This document shows, piece after piece, positions 55,215 through 64,000 of a stretch of 64,000 nt of DNA; position 1 is the first letter of the stretch; every line of letters starts with the position of its first letter. The notes under the pieces were generated by a model, which saw nothing but the letters and a program-made list of their open reading frames with translations, searched no databases and was not told the origin of the DNA. The stretch is from Aplectana chamaeleonis (lineage: Eukaryota > Nematoda > Chromadorea > Rhabditida > Cosmocercidae). The DNA lies in NCBI GenBank assembly GCA_029168955.1, contig JAPDOI010000195.1:1178001-1242000 (forward strand), given 5' to 3'. The position numbers and the translations under genes were made by a program.

Positions 55215-55920
55215 CTTGAGTTTCGGATGCGCATTTTCTTAAACACATAATCAGCGGGCGATTTTCCGCTGAGAACTCAAATTAAAACCATTTCCCCAAA
55301 ATATGCCTACAAAAATTCTAGCAGTTTTGGCCATCAAAAGGCCTTCGAAAAATTTTCACGTCACTGAAATATTGTAAGACCTCGAAATATCCTACTGAAA
55401 GTGAAAAAATACCTTTTTGTACTTTTTGAAACAAATGACCGCACTTTTTTAGGTTGTTACAAGTTAAGGGAACCACTTGTACAACAACGAATCGAGTCAT
55501 GACAAAAACCACCAATTTCACCAGAACAACGAAGAAAAACTTGACCACGGAGCGGTGCAACAATTGTTCAAAATTGTCTCCAAAAGTTTTCGGAAAAAGG
55601 TCGTCACGGTCCACTTGGTCGATGCTGGACCTCTTAGGAAATCTCCTTCCCATATTTGAAGATTCTTACCATATAGCAGCTCCATAATCGCTACTATCCT
55701 CACCAGATGATTGAAAGAACTCCAGCAGTGGTAAATTTATTGTAGGCGGACTGGCACCGGCACATTCGGTGAATTTGTCTCCGGGATTCTGAGGCAAAGA
55801 GACTCGGTTACAGAACTCGTCCGACTTATGTATACTCAATAAACTTTTGGTTTGGCACATCCTGCGCCAAAAAAATGTCAGGAAAACGATACGCTACATC
55901 GGGCTTTGATGCATGGTCTG
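55215..55920. other. Unassigned
   Basis: Overlapping open frames around 55450-55690 have no family resemblance. Nothing supported. Confidence 0.3.
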
Positions 55921-55925
55921 AAAAC

Positions 55926-56287
55926 TAGTTGTCGACAATTGGACGAAAAGTTGTCCTGCAGATGTACGAATGCAGGACAACTTTCGCAGATTCTGGAGAA
56001 TTCTGGACAAGTTTTCGCCCAATTCTCGACCAATTCCCGACAACTTGCCCGACTCTCGACAATTAGCTTACAAGAATACGCATGCACAACTGTATGTACT
56101 TACAAAGATTGGGGCTCCTGCTCAACTGTTGATTACAACGGTCCGCGAAGCCTACGGATATCGTTGCACACCTCTCTGTTTTCCGACTGCGATTCTCGGA
56201 ATTCTCGACAACTTCTTTCAACTTTCTAGACGACTTCTCGATTGTCGACCGATTCTCGATAACTATTTGTCCGATTCTGGACAACTA
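55926..56287. repeat. Element made of TTCTCGACAACT-type repeats
   Basis: TAGTTGTCGACAATTGGAC at the left and GATTCTGGACAACTA at the right are imperfect inverted ends. Inside, variants of ATTCTCGACAACTT occur about fifteen times, mostly in one orientation on the right and mixed on the left. No matching flanking duplication found. Confidence 0.6.
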
Positions 56288-56526
56288 ATTTACCTGAGAA
56301 GTATTGAAGCCAACGAGCATCATTTCCAGCACTCCTTCTAACTTTTTGTGCTTGAACTTAATGTCTTTATCTAGTGAAGCTTTTGGTTAAATCGATGTTT
56401 CACAAGCTGTAGGAACAACTTTTCACGCTAAATAAATTTTTTTAGCCACCCTGTAAACGTCGGGAATAGGAGACTTCAAAGTCAGGATGAAGAATATGAA
56501 GAGTTTTTTTTGAGGTTGGCAGTTAA

Positions 56527-56950
56527 AGGCGGTGTACACGATAAAGAGGTTTCAGTGTGAAACACTAAGTTGGCAGATGCTGGAGAGGATAGGGTCGAAG
56601 AAAGCAAAGAAAACGGGCCAGAAGTCAATAAAAACGCTTTTGAAAGTTATCCCAGTGCGCCTACCTATCCCGGTCAGCACCCCGTTCGGACGAGCTTGTT
56701 TCGATGGCGATTTGCCGAGCAAATCTGCCGCGCCCAACGTGATCGATTCGCGCAGCTTCCACGATTGGCGCGCGCTTTGGAAAACCAGGAGGGCCCATGA
56801 TTCTCGTCCACGGCCTGAACGTTAGAAACCGTTGTTTTAGCTTATTCTGGACGTTTTTCTTCGCTGTTTCTTTGTTATTAGCTACCTCACGACAAAAAAA
56901 AACAATTTTTGGGTCGAACTCGAGTCCGATATTCATCGTGAACACTGCCT
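56527..56950. mobile_element. TTAA element, 424 bp
   Basis: TTAA 56523-56526 and 56951-56954; ends AGGCGGTGTACACGATAAAG and TTCATCGTGAACACTGCCT. Subfamily of 20552-20985. Shares its right TTAA with the next element. Confidence 0.88.
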
Positions 56951-57750
56951 TTAAAGGCACATTCCAACCTCAAAAACGTTTTTCTGTTCATCTGCCTATC
57001 ATGAAAGTGGTCCTACGCTGATTCTATTGATGTCTTTGGTATCATACAAGGATTTCCTGGAGCGGAGTTATGACAATAAATTCCATCCGACGAAGTCGGT
57101 TTCGGATATCCGGGTCGGATAATCCGATCGGATAATTATCCGAAATCCGATTCGACGTCAAAATGGCGATTTCGGATTTACACGAAATTCGATCAGACGA
57201 GAAAACACGATATCCGAAATATCTGATATCCGGGAAAATGAAAATCGAAGGATCCAATTAGAAAACCGGATAATCGGATAGAAAAACGGTTCAAAACGGA
57301 TAATCGATCGGATCGAAATCGGATAAAAATCGGATAATTTCGGATGGGTATCTGACAATTTCGGATGAAAATAGGATAATTTCAGATGAAATCGGATAGA
57401 ATCTCGTTCATTATACTCAATTCAACAATCCCGCCCTACAGGTAATTCCTGACCCACTGCCCACACTTTGTGCCTTGTTCGAAATTTGAAATTAATTTCC
57501 GTCGAAGTGCACGACGCAAATGATGATGATGTGCGTCTGTGATTTACCCGCGCACGTGTACATTGACGCATTGTCGGCCCCAAAATTGAAATTTTGAAAT
57601 CCAGAAGGTTCCTTCATCTACTATTCTTCTTCTCAGCCATGAGAGAGTATCGCATCAGAGGCGCAGAAAGTTAGCAACCTCACACTGCCTGTACCATAAA
57701 TCTTGAGCAGACAGGGTTGTAGGTCTGATCGAACATGAAAATAGATGCAA

Positions 57751-58626
57751 TTAATCATGTACAACACGTCGACAATCCGGACATTTATCGGGGACTGGCT
57801 GGTCAATCCTGTGTGCGTAGGCCTTGACGTAGGTAGAATGGCCGCATTCTGGACCTGCTAAGATGATTCGGGTACGCCTCGGCAGGCCAGCTTCACTATC
57901 ATCGACTCGAAGAGGCACACCGCCATATATGGGATTGAGCTGAGCAGCAGACAAGTATTCTATCACGAAACGTGTATGCTCAGCCATGTGTAGTCCTCTA
58001 CGCGAGAGCTCGGAGGTAGCCCAACGTTGATGGTAAACAGCAGACAGGGCAGCATAGAGCGGTGTGCGTATGTTGTGAAGTTGGGGGCCTTATGATAGGA
58101 GGGAACGGTTGGGATGGGTTGACTTCTTGACTATGCCAATGAGGAACTACTGAGACTGCAACAAGCAGTGCTGCTTGACGGGGAGCAGGTCGGTTCCGTG
58201 GTGGACATGGTGGATAGGCGTCGATTTGTGACATACTGTAACGAGCCTGAGAGCAGTATTCTGCGCTCGCTGCAGTCTGCACCAAGAGGTTACAGACAGA
58301 TGCCTGGTCCAAATGGAGCACCATTTTTCAGAGCAGCAGTACCATGGCTCTATACGTTGTACGTAGAACTTCCTTTGCGCTGCCCCAGGCGGTGCCAGCA
58401 AGGGCACGCAGAACGCTGTTGCGTGCATTTTCTGCAGCAGCACGTATACGTGTGTTCTCGTGGAAACGTAGAGAGGAACCCAGGAAGGATGTTTTACACC
58501 TGTACTTGTATTTTTCAAAATCCCAATCTTCCATTCAGTGGCGGAGAACCGGAACGTGTCATACTTTGCCTCGATTTTATGAGCACTCGTACCCGCCACG
58601 ATTTTAGTTGGTCCTTTATCTGACAA
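57751..58626 (-). pseudogene. CR1/jockey-like LINE C-terminal fragment
   Basis: Minus-strand pieces in several frames parallel the LINE at 16.7-17.5 kb: LGSSLRFHENTR with GTAWGSAKEVLRTTYRAM, LQRAQNTALRLVTVC, GTDLLPVKQHCLLQ, HTRFVIEYLSAAQLNPIYG and ECGHSTYVKAYAHRID with CPDC. The same domain order (post-RT region to Cys knuckle) with only moderate identity makes it a different, older family member. It is a 5'-truncated, frameshifted fragment inside the ATCCGAT element. Confidence 0.78.
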
Positions 58627-59045
58627 ATGAGTCCACTTAGAAAAACAACTTTGTATAGTATATCGAACCTCTAGGTCACTTACTACTCATATTTTCAAAG
58701 GGTAGGGAAACTCCGGGTGTTGTGAAGGTTATCGGAGGGTGAAACACCGAGCAATGACGTCACCGCGGCCTGACGGAACCCAGTTCTCAACCCTTTTGTC
58801 GCCCTGTCATGGGTTATAGGTATCTCCGCTTTTTTTCGAGACGCGAACAATCAAAAAAGCAGCCAAAATAATTCCTGAAGCTTTTGCTCGTACTTTTCTA
58901 TGGTTCGTGTTGTGTACGGCCCGAGCTTTTTTGCTTACGCCTCATTCCTATTAACACGAGAGGTCTCTGGTTTTCGCTGTTGAAACTCTTTCGCGAGCAG
59001 CGGCGTGTCGCAGCCGTCCCGCCGCGAGGAATGCGGCCCCAAATA

Positions 59046-59280
59046 CTGCGCTTCTCTGGGCCGAATTCCGGTCCGCAATTGCGTCTCCACACGCTTTGCG
59101 GCCGCGCGCATTCGAGTCGAAAAAGTTTCCAGCGCCGCATACGCCGATCTGTTGACTCTAGGTGGGTTTTAGAAACTGGAAAGTAAACGAAATTGAAAAA
59201 AAAACTGTGTAAAAAAGCCATATGAAGTCGGCTTTGGCGCAGGAAACTTGACTGACTCGAGCGCGTACGGCCGCAAAGCA
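59046..59280. repeat. TA MITE, right end truncated
   Basis: CTGCGCTTCTCTGGGCCGAA after TA, with ATTGCGTCTCCACACGCTTTG and GAAACTGGAAAGTAAACG as at 54957. The right arm loses similarity past the GACTCGAGCGCGTACGGCCG stretch (~59250). Confidence 0.7.
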
Positions 59281-60259
59281 TGTGCAGTGGGGTCGAATCC
59301 AATTATGATCAAGCTGACACGAATAGTGATGAATCTTCTTTCGGAGAGGAAGATGTGTCGGAAGACGGCACCGAAATAGTAGACTGAACGCGTGTGTTAA
59401 AATGCGCCGTACGGTTAAAGCAACCATATCAGTCGAAGATCTCCAAACATGTCTTGCTTCATGATCACCACGATAATTTGTTGCAATTTTTTTCCCAATC
59501 TGAAGATTTGCTAGTACCGGTTCAGCTGCTCTGGTCAACTGTTGCTTTAAAATTTCCCAAAACCAGTAGTTTGCTTGTCTCTACGAATGATATATGGAGA
59601 CAACATTTGGTTTTAGAAAGGTATTTGCTTGAATACACGAAGTTGACTCCTCGGTTCCACTGAAAATTTTTCTTATCTGTTTCTTCATCCGAATTAACCG
59701 GTGGATCCGATCTTGTCCGATCGGATATCCAATAACCGATCCGATCGAGAATTCTCGTTTCGGAACGGATCCGTTATCCGAAATTCTCGCTTGGACCAGA
59801 ATCCGTTTTATCCGATAAGTCGATTTTGCAACACGGCAATATCCGAAAATCCGATCCGAGGCGAGTTTGGTCATCGGATGGAATGTATAGTTGACCCCTC
59901 AAAATTTGAGCTATGAAAGCATGGTGGACAAGTTGTCCGAGGCTTGTAACTTCCGCCATTTGCAACCGATGTAAGCGAGTCAACCTCAATAAGAAGAGAG
60001 GCTGAAAAATGAAGAGAAGGACGGGCCTATTGATGGGGAAACATCGCTCATCTCGCCCCTGTTAAACTCGAAAGATCGTAGAATGGGCGTGCCAAAGTGG
60101 TTTCTCGAAGTGGGCGCCCCGGGGTGGGTTCCTCCTATATCTCGCTTATTCAGAGAAATAGAGAGCTCACACTTGACAGGTGCAATACGGGGTGGGTCTA
60201 CTTCGAAATTATGTGGAAATCTCAGACTTCAATCCTGAGCTTGGACAGTGCCTATTGCC

Positions 60260-61600
60260 TATAATGCAAGGCAACGCGCATGAAATAGTGATATCTCGGC
60301 ATCTACAGGTGTAGTCCGTGTCATTCCTTAGGGAATCCGCTCGAATTTTCGGCTTATCAGGAGAATCCAGTATTCGAAAAAAGTTCAAGATGGCCAAGTA
60401 AACATAGAAATTGAAGGCGATGATTCTGAAATCGATCAATGGTAGCATTTTTAGCATTTCTACCTAGCATTCCTTGGTTATTTCTTAATTGGAACTCGTT
60501 TTATGATACCTTTGCAATGATAAGCTCGAGGTTTCTTGCGGGACCACTTTCAACAATGATGGGAGAGAGACCTTTACAAGAAAAGCCCTTTTAGAACAGA
60601 GACGATGAAGGTGTCGTTCCAGTAGTGACAAGAGGCACTTTATTCTTTTAGCCGAATTTCGACGTTTAGGTGATAGGTGGTAGATCAATTCAGAGCTTTG
60701 TTTAGAGTGAGACTCTGTCCAGCCAACATTTGCCAGTGTTGTGTTCGCCCATATTCATCGCTGCACATCTTCTATCGATCATCGTATCATTTCCAAGTTG
60801 GTTTCTGTTTCACCTTCCATTTTGCACTGCAGATGACACCCTCCTTCCAAAAAATCTCCCTGAACCTCCTTTTCCCCCTCTTTTTAGAACTACCCAACAA
60901 TCGAGAGTTATAATTGACTCTAGCTCCTTTTTATAGACAAATTTGCGCGCCACATTCTCGATGAACAACCCTTTGCCGCTCGATCGACTACTGCGCTTTT
61001 GATCTATGAGATCTTTCACCTACTTTAAGATCCTTATTAGAATTGCATGTGTTTAGAGATCTAAAGTGGAAGATTAAGCCGAGCACACTTGAGGGCATCG
61101 CGGTAGTTGGGGCGGATTGTCCGATCAACGAGGATTTCCTGTTGAACTCAAAAATTAACCCTATTTCTGATCGAAACAAACAACCTCATCACACATCTCC
61201 GAACGTGAACAACGTCGCCGAGGAGCATGCTCTTTGAGAATTTTAACTAAGGTATTCGGGAACTTTACAAGGAAAGGAAGTTCTCATTGTAATTTGTGTA
61301 TGAATAGCTGTAAATAAATTTAGACAGATTTTTGAGGGCAACCGCCAAAAAATTATTGCCTTTGATCTCCTGTAGTCTGAGTGTAATAACCCTTCAAAGG
61401 GTTTTCGAATTTTCGGGCAATCATTACATACCTGAGCTCAAGCGATGATTCTCATGCTTGAAAATTATTTTCAGTATATGTACGAATATAGCTACTTACG
61501 AAATCCACAGGAAATAACAAAAAACTTCCAATGCGTCCTTTCCGTGGGTTCAACGATTATTTCGAGATTTTCACAATCCTTGAGATATTTTGACGAAATT
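60260..61600. other. No supported feature
   Basis: Unique AT-rich sequence; a plus-strand frame at 61043-61237 (LEGIAVVGADCPINEDFL) reads mildly protein-like but has no other support. Confidence 0.25.
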
Positions 61601-61602
61601 AA

Positions 61603-62187
61603 AGGCAGCATACACTGAAAAACCGTGTTCATTTTTTAAATTATTCCGCGCAGGTAGGCTTACCAGGTGGTGATATACATATGTATCGCCAAAAGGCCAC
61701 CCAAAACACTCAAATTTCAGATAAAAACTCGTTCGAAAATCCCGGAGCATTCATCTTCCTTTTTTTCAACGTCTGGGCGGTGTGTCTTGTGCGTCATTCA
61801 CAATTGTCGGAAAACTGGACCACTGAAATGGTTCAGCCCCTTTAAATTTTCAGGTTGATTATTTCTTTTGGACTTTTCATTGTCAAAAAAGTCTCCAAAA
61901 ACAAAAAGCTTCCGATACACACGTTAAAACTCGAGTATCTCTCAAAATAAGGAATGCCGAATTTTGGAGTTCCACGGCCTGTCGGAGCTTGTCGGGGCGC
62001 TTCTGCTCCTCGTGCTAGATGATCGACCGGGAAAACGCGTTTTCAGAATTCGGAGCAGTTTTCCCGTGGCTAAAGCCTTATGAATACGCAGCATTGAAGT
62101 CTCAAGCTTTGCCAACTATTTCCATTCGGTTCGAACATTGGATTGAGAAGAAAAAACCAATGGTGGTTTTCTGCGCGGACGCTGCCT
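61603..62187. mobile_element. Probable TTAA element, degraded
   Basis: TTAA 61599-61602 with AGGCAGCATACACTG; right GCGGACGCTGCCT before TCAA (62188-62191). Ends are more diverged than in other copies and the interior is unmatched in the window. Confidence 0.5.
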
Positions 62188-62570
62188 TCAAGGTCTTTTC
62201 GGATAAATTTCGTTCAGATATGTGTCACGGACTTTAGATCAAAGTAGTTGCCATCAGGCCTCACTGGTGATGAATGTATTCACGGCGTTGGTTTCCCAGT
62301 GATTCCGATTTCCGAAAATATTCTCATGTTTCTTAGAGAGGATCAATAAACCTGTATAGGAGTTGACCTGCTCTACCCTCAATCAAAAACTACGAAAATA
62401 CCAGAAAAAGACGGATTTACCGAGAAGTCTGCCGCAAGTTTACCGCAAAAAATATTGCGATAATACAGCAATCAATGCATTGAAAAAGTTCTAATGCAGC
62501 TCCGGAGGCGACTTCCACTCTGAGAATATTTGCATCGCTGTGGCATCGTGATAACCCACATGTGGTTGGG

Positions 62571-62732
62571 CCGGCCACTTGTAGGTTATTTCTATTCCAC
62601 ATGTGGGCCACTCTGATGCCACATGTGGGCTATTTGGATGCAACATGTGGGATATCTCGATGAGACACGTGGGCTACTTCGATTTCTAACGTGGGTTATT
62701 AAAATGCCACATGTGGGCTATTTCAATGGTTC
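62571..62732. repeat. 22-bp tandem repeat with CCACATGTGG core
   Basis: About seven units of ATGCCACATGTGGGCTATTT-like sequence in register at 22 bp, with point changes between units. The core is a 10-bp palindrome. A further CCACATGTGG stands at 62556. Confidence 0.85.
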
Positions 62733-63639
62733 TCACCACGGTCTCCGTGGGTGTGACCCCCATCCCCCCCCCGAGCCGTGGAGACCATCCCCTCAGCTGC
62801 CAAAAATTATTCTTCGGCTTCTTAGCGATCCTTGAAAGGTGACTTGAAGTCACCGTCCAGGACCGGCCTCGAAATGCCGAGTGAGGATTTGGTAAGTAAA
62901 AGCGCCTTTAATACCCTTCGGTTTGTTTACTCTGAGCATGATACTGATACAAGAAAAGAACTCGGTTCTCAACAAGTTTTCGACACGTTCTGGACAACTA
63001 CTTCTACCTGAGTACCTTCTCGAGATTTCGTTTCTCTTCACTATGATGAAATTTCTGTCATCTTCACAGTCTATGGAAACTCTGAGCGATGGGTGTAGGT
63101 AGCCCAAGAGCGGAGGCGAGGCGGAGGGTGCAGGATGTTGGCGCACACGCTCCGCGATGGATCATGAGAATTTCGAATTGAATCATGCTGTGCAACACAA
63201 CTCCCGTCCTGACAGCAATTAATGACAGAGTTCACGTAAATTTTCGACTCCAAGTTTCCTACTCAGAATAATGCGTTTCCTACCAGTGGTTACTAAAATC
63301 ACGAAGAAATGGCGGAAAACGCGCAAAAACGGCTCACTTCCGTGACACAATTTTCTGGCCCGGAGCACCGTTGCTGCAGGTCATCGTGAGTCCTTGCAAA
63401 GTTCTGTTGCTTTGCATTGCGGTGAAGACAACGCAGAGCTCGCGAATCAACTTTTTTGAGCTCTCATAGTCCAGATTGTGGTGGGACCCAAGACAGTAGC
63501 GCTTTGGGTACAGTAGAGGTTGATCATAGCTTCAGTGCCGGACAGCTTCACGTTCTGTCAGTATCGGAACTTCGTTGACAAAAACGAACGCGAAGTAAAC
63601 AATCGCAGCTCACTGAGCCAAGCGGCTTCCTGGGTTCTT

Positions 63640-63990
63640 CTCTGCAAGCACTTGATAGCGGCTCTCATATGATTTCAACACAATTTCACGCACGGAATGC
63701 ATTGTAATGCCATAGCGGTGCCAAAGCGATGTCACAGCAATGCTATTTCGCGCACCATATGCTTTGCTTTGCCATAGCGATGCTATTTCGCACAATACTG
63801 CATTTCAGTGCCATATCCTTTGATAAAATCTGTGTGGCTGGTTTCGCGATAGCCCCGAGATTCTCGCTGGTATCGCGATGGGGTATCGGCAGTTGATTGG
63901 CGGCTCCGCGATCATAGAAAAGTGGTGTGTGACGCAGTGGGCCCGCGATAGCCCTATGTCGGCTCCGCAATCCGATGAAAAGGTTACGTC
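63640..63990. repeat. Cluster of GCGATAGC / GCTCCGCGAT motifs
   Basis: Phrases such as CCATAGCGATGCTATTTCGCA (63660-63800) and GGCTCCGCGATCATAG or CGCGATAGCCC (63830-63975) recur in both orientations. The second set resembles the cluster at 46510-47095. Confidence 0.5.
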
Positions 63991-64000
63991 GACAGCACGG

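Larger units (their letters stand above)
57075..59889. mobile_element. Insertion with ATCCGAT arrays at both ends
   Basis: ATTCCATCCGACGA (57080) and the inverted TCATCGGATGGAAT (to 59884) are its terminal inverted repeats. Next to the left end (57100-57400) and right end (59705-59880) are dozens of ATCCGAT / CGGATAAT / ATCCGAAA variants. Such subterminal arrays resemble transposase-binding repeats of hAT-type elements (inference). The interior carries a LINE fragment and a TA MITE; no transposase is recognised. Confidence 0.65.
56955..60253. mobile_element. TTAA element split by a 2.8-kb insertion
   Basis: Left part 56955-57073 (AGGCACATTCC..., then CGTTTTTCTG, CTGATTCTATTGATGTCTTTGG, CGGAGTTATG) continues at about 59891 with CCCCTCAAAATTTGAGC, GTGGACAAGTTGTCCGAGG and CTATATCTCGCTTATTC, ending GACAGTGCCT near 60253. 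The order matches uninterrupted copies such as 32975. The middle is a later insertion. Confidence 0.72.

Noticed and set aside
58425..58500. 2A-like GNVERNPGR in a plus-strand frame
   Set aside because: It lies antisense to the LINE fragment on the minus strand and has R instead of the final P; chance.
62540..62740. CRISPR-like array
   Set aside because: Repeats are contiguous 22-mers without spacers, in an animal-type genome; a tandem repeat.

Overview
The window looks like repeat-dominated DNA from an invertebrate animal, most likely a nematode. This is inference. It rests on short introns (60, 80 and about 86 nt in the best exon chains) with TTTTCAG-type acceptors, a mariner-like transposase remnant, and a dense mix of small DNA transposons with Ty3/gypsy, Penelope and CR1/jockey-like elements. 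There is no bacterial-style gene layout, no rRNA, no convincing tRNA and no CRISPR. Most long open frames here are shadows of repeats.

Layout. 1-5.5 kb: a decayed Ty3/gypsy LTR element on the minus strand (LTRs 391-699 and 5206-5514), with gag, protease, RT, RNase H and integrase all recognisable but broken. A 284-bp TA-flanked MITE sits inside its RT/RNase H region. 5.5-15 kb: inverted-repeat DNA elements, including the first members of a TTAA-flanked family whose copies recur at least 14 times in the window. 15.5-17.6 kb: a CR1/jockey-like LINE that lost its RT but keeps a 2A-like motif, a PHD-like finger, endonuclease pieces and a CCHC tail. 21.25-22.08 kb: a Penelope-like fragment with a GIY-YIG domain between 81-bp inverted repeats carrying a hammerhead-like core. 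22-45 kb: further TTAA elements, foldbacks, and an element made of TTCGAA-rich palindromic repeats (a second copy lies at 13.1 kb; both have perfect 8-bp target duplications). 45.7-50 kb: hAT-like ends, a mariner transposase fragment and a large foldback. 56.5-60.3 kb: a nested stack in which a TTAA element is split by an element with ATCCGAT arrays, which itself contains a LINE fragment and a TA MITE.

Host genes are only glimpsed. The best is a three-exon minus-strand 3' end (52887-53556) whose phases join and end in a stop. Others, each weaker, are a two-exon minus-strand 3' end (34945-35183), a plus-strand exon pair with a membrane segment (33866-34494), a plus-strand candidate small secreted Cys-rich protein (50090-50514), and single exons near 9.5, 26.3, 30.3 and 31.5 kb. 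None could be named.

The genes do not form an operon or pathway. The organising theme is transposon ecology: nested insertions give a relative chronology, TTAA elements sit in tandem sharing a single TTAA, and several unrelated elements share an architecture of terminal inverted repeats enclosing arrays of one short motif.
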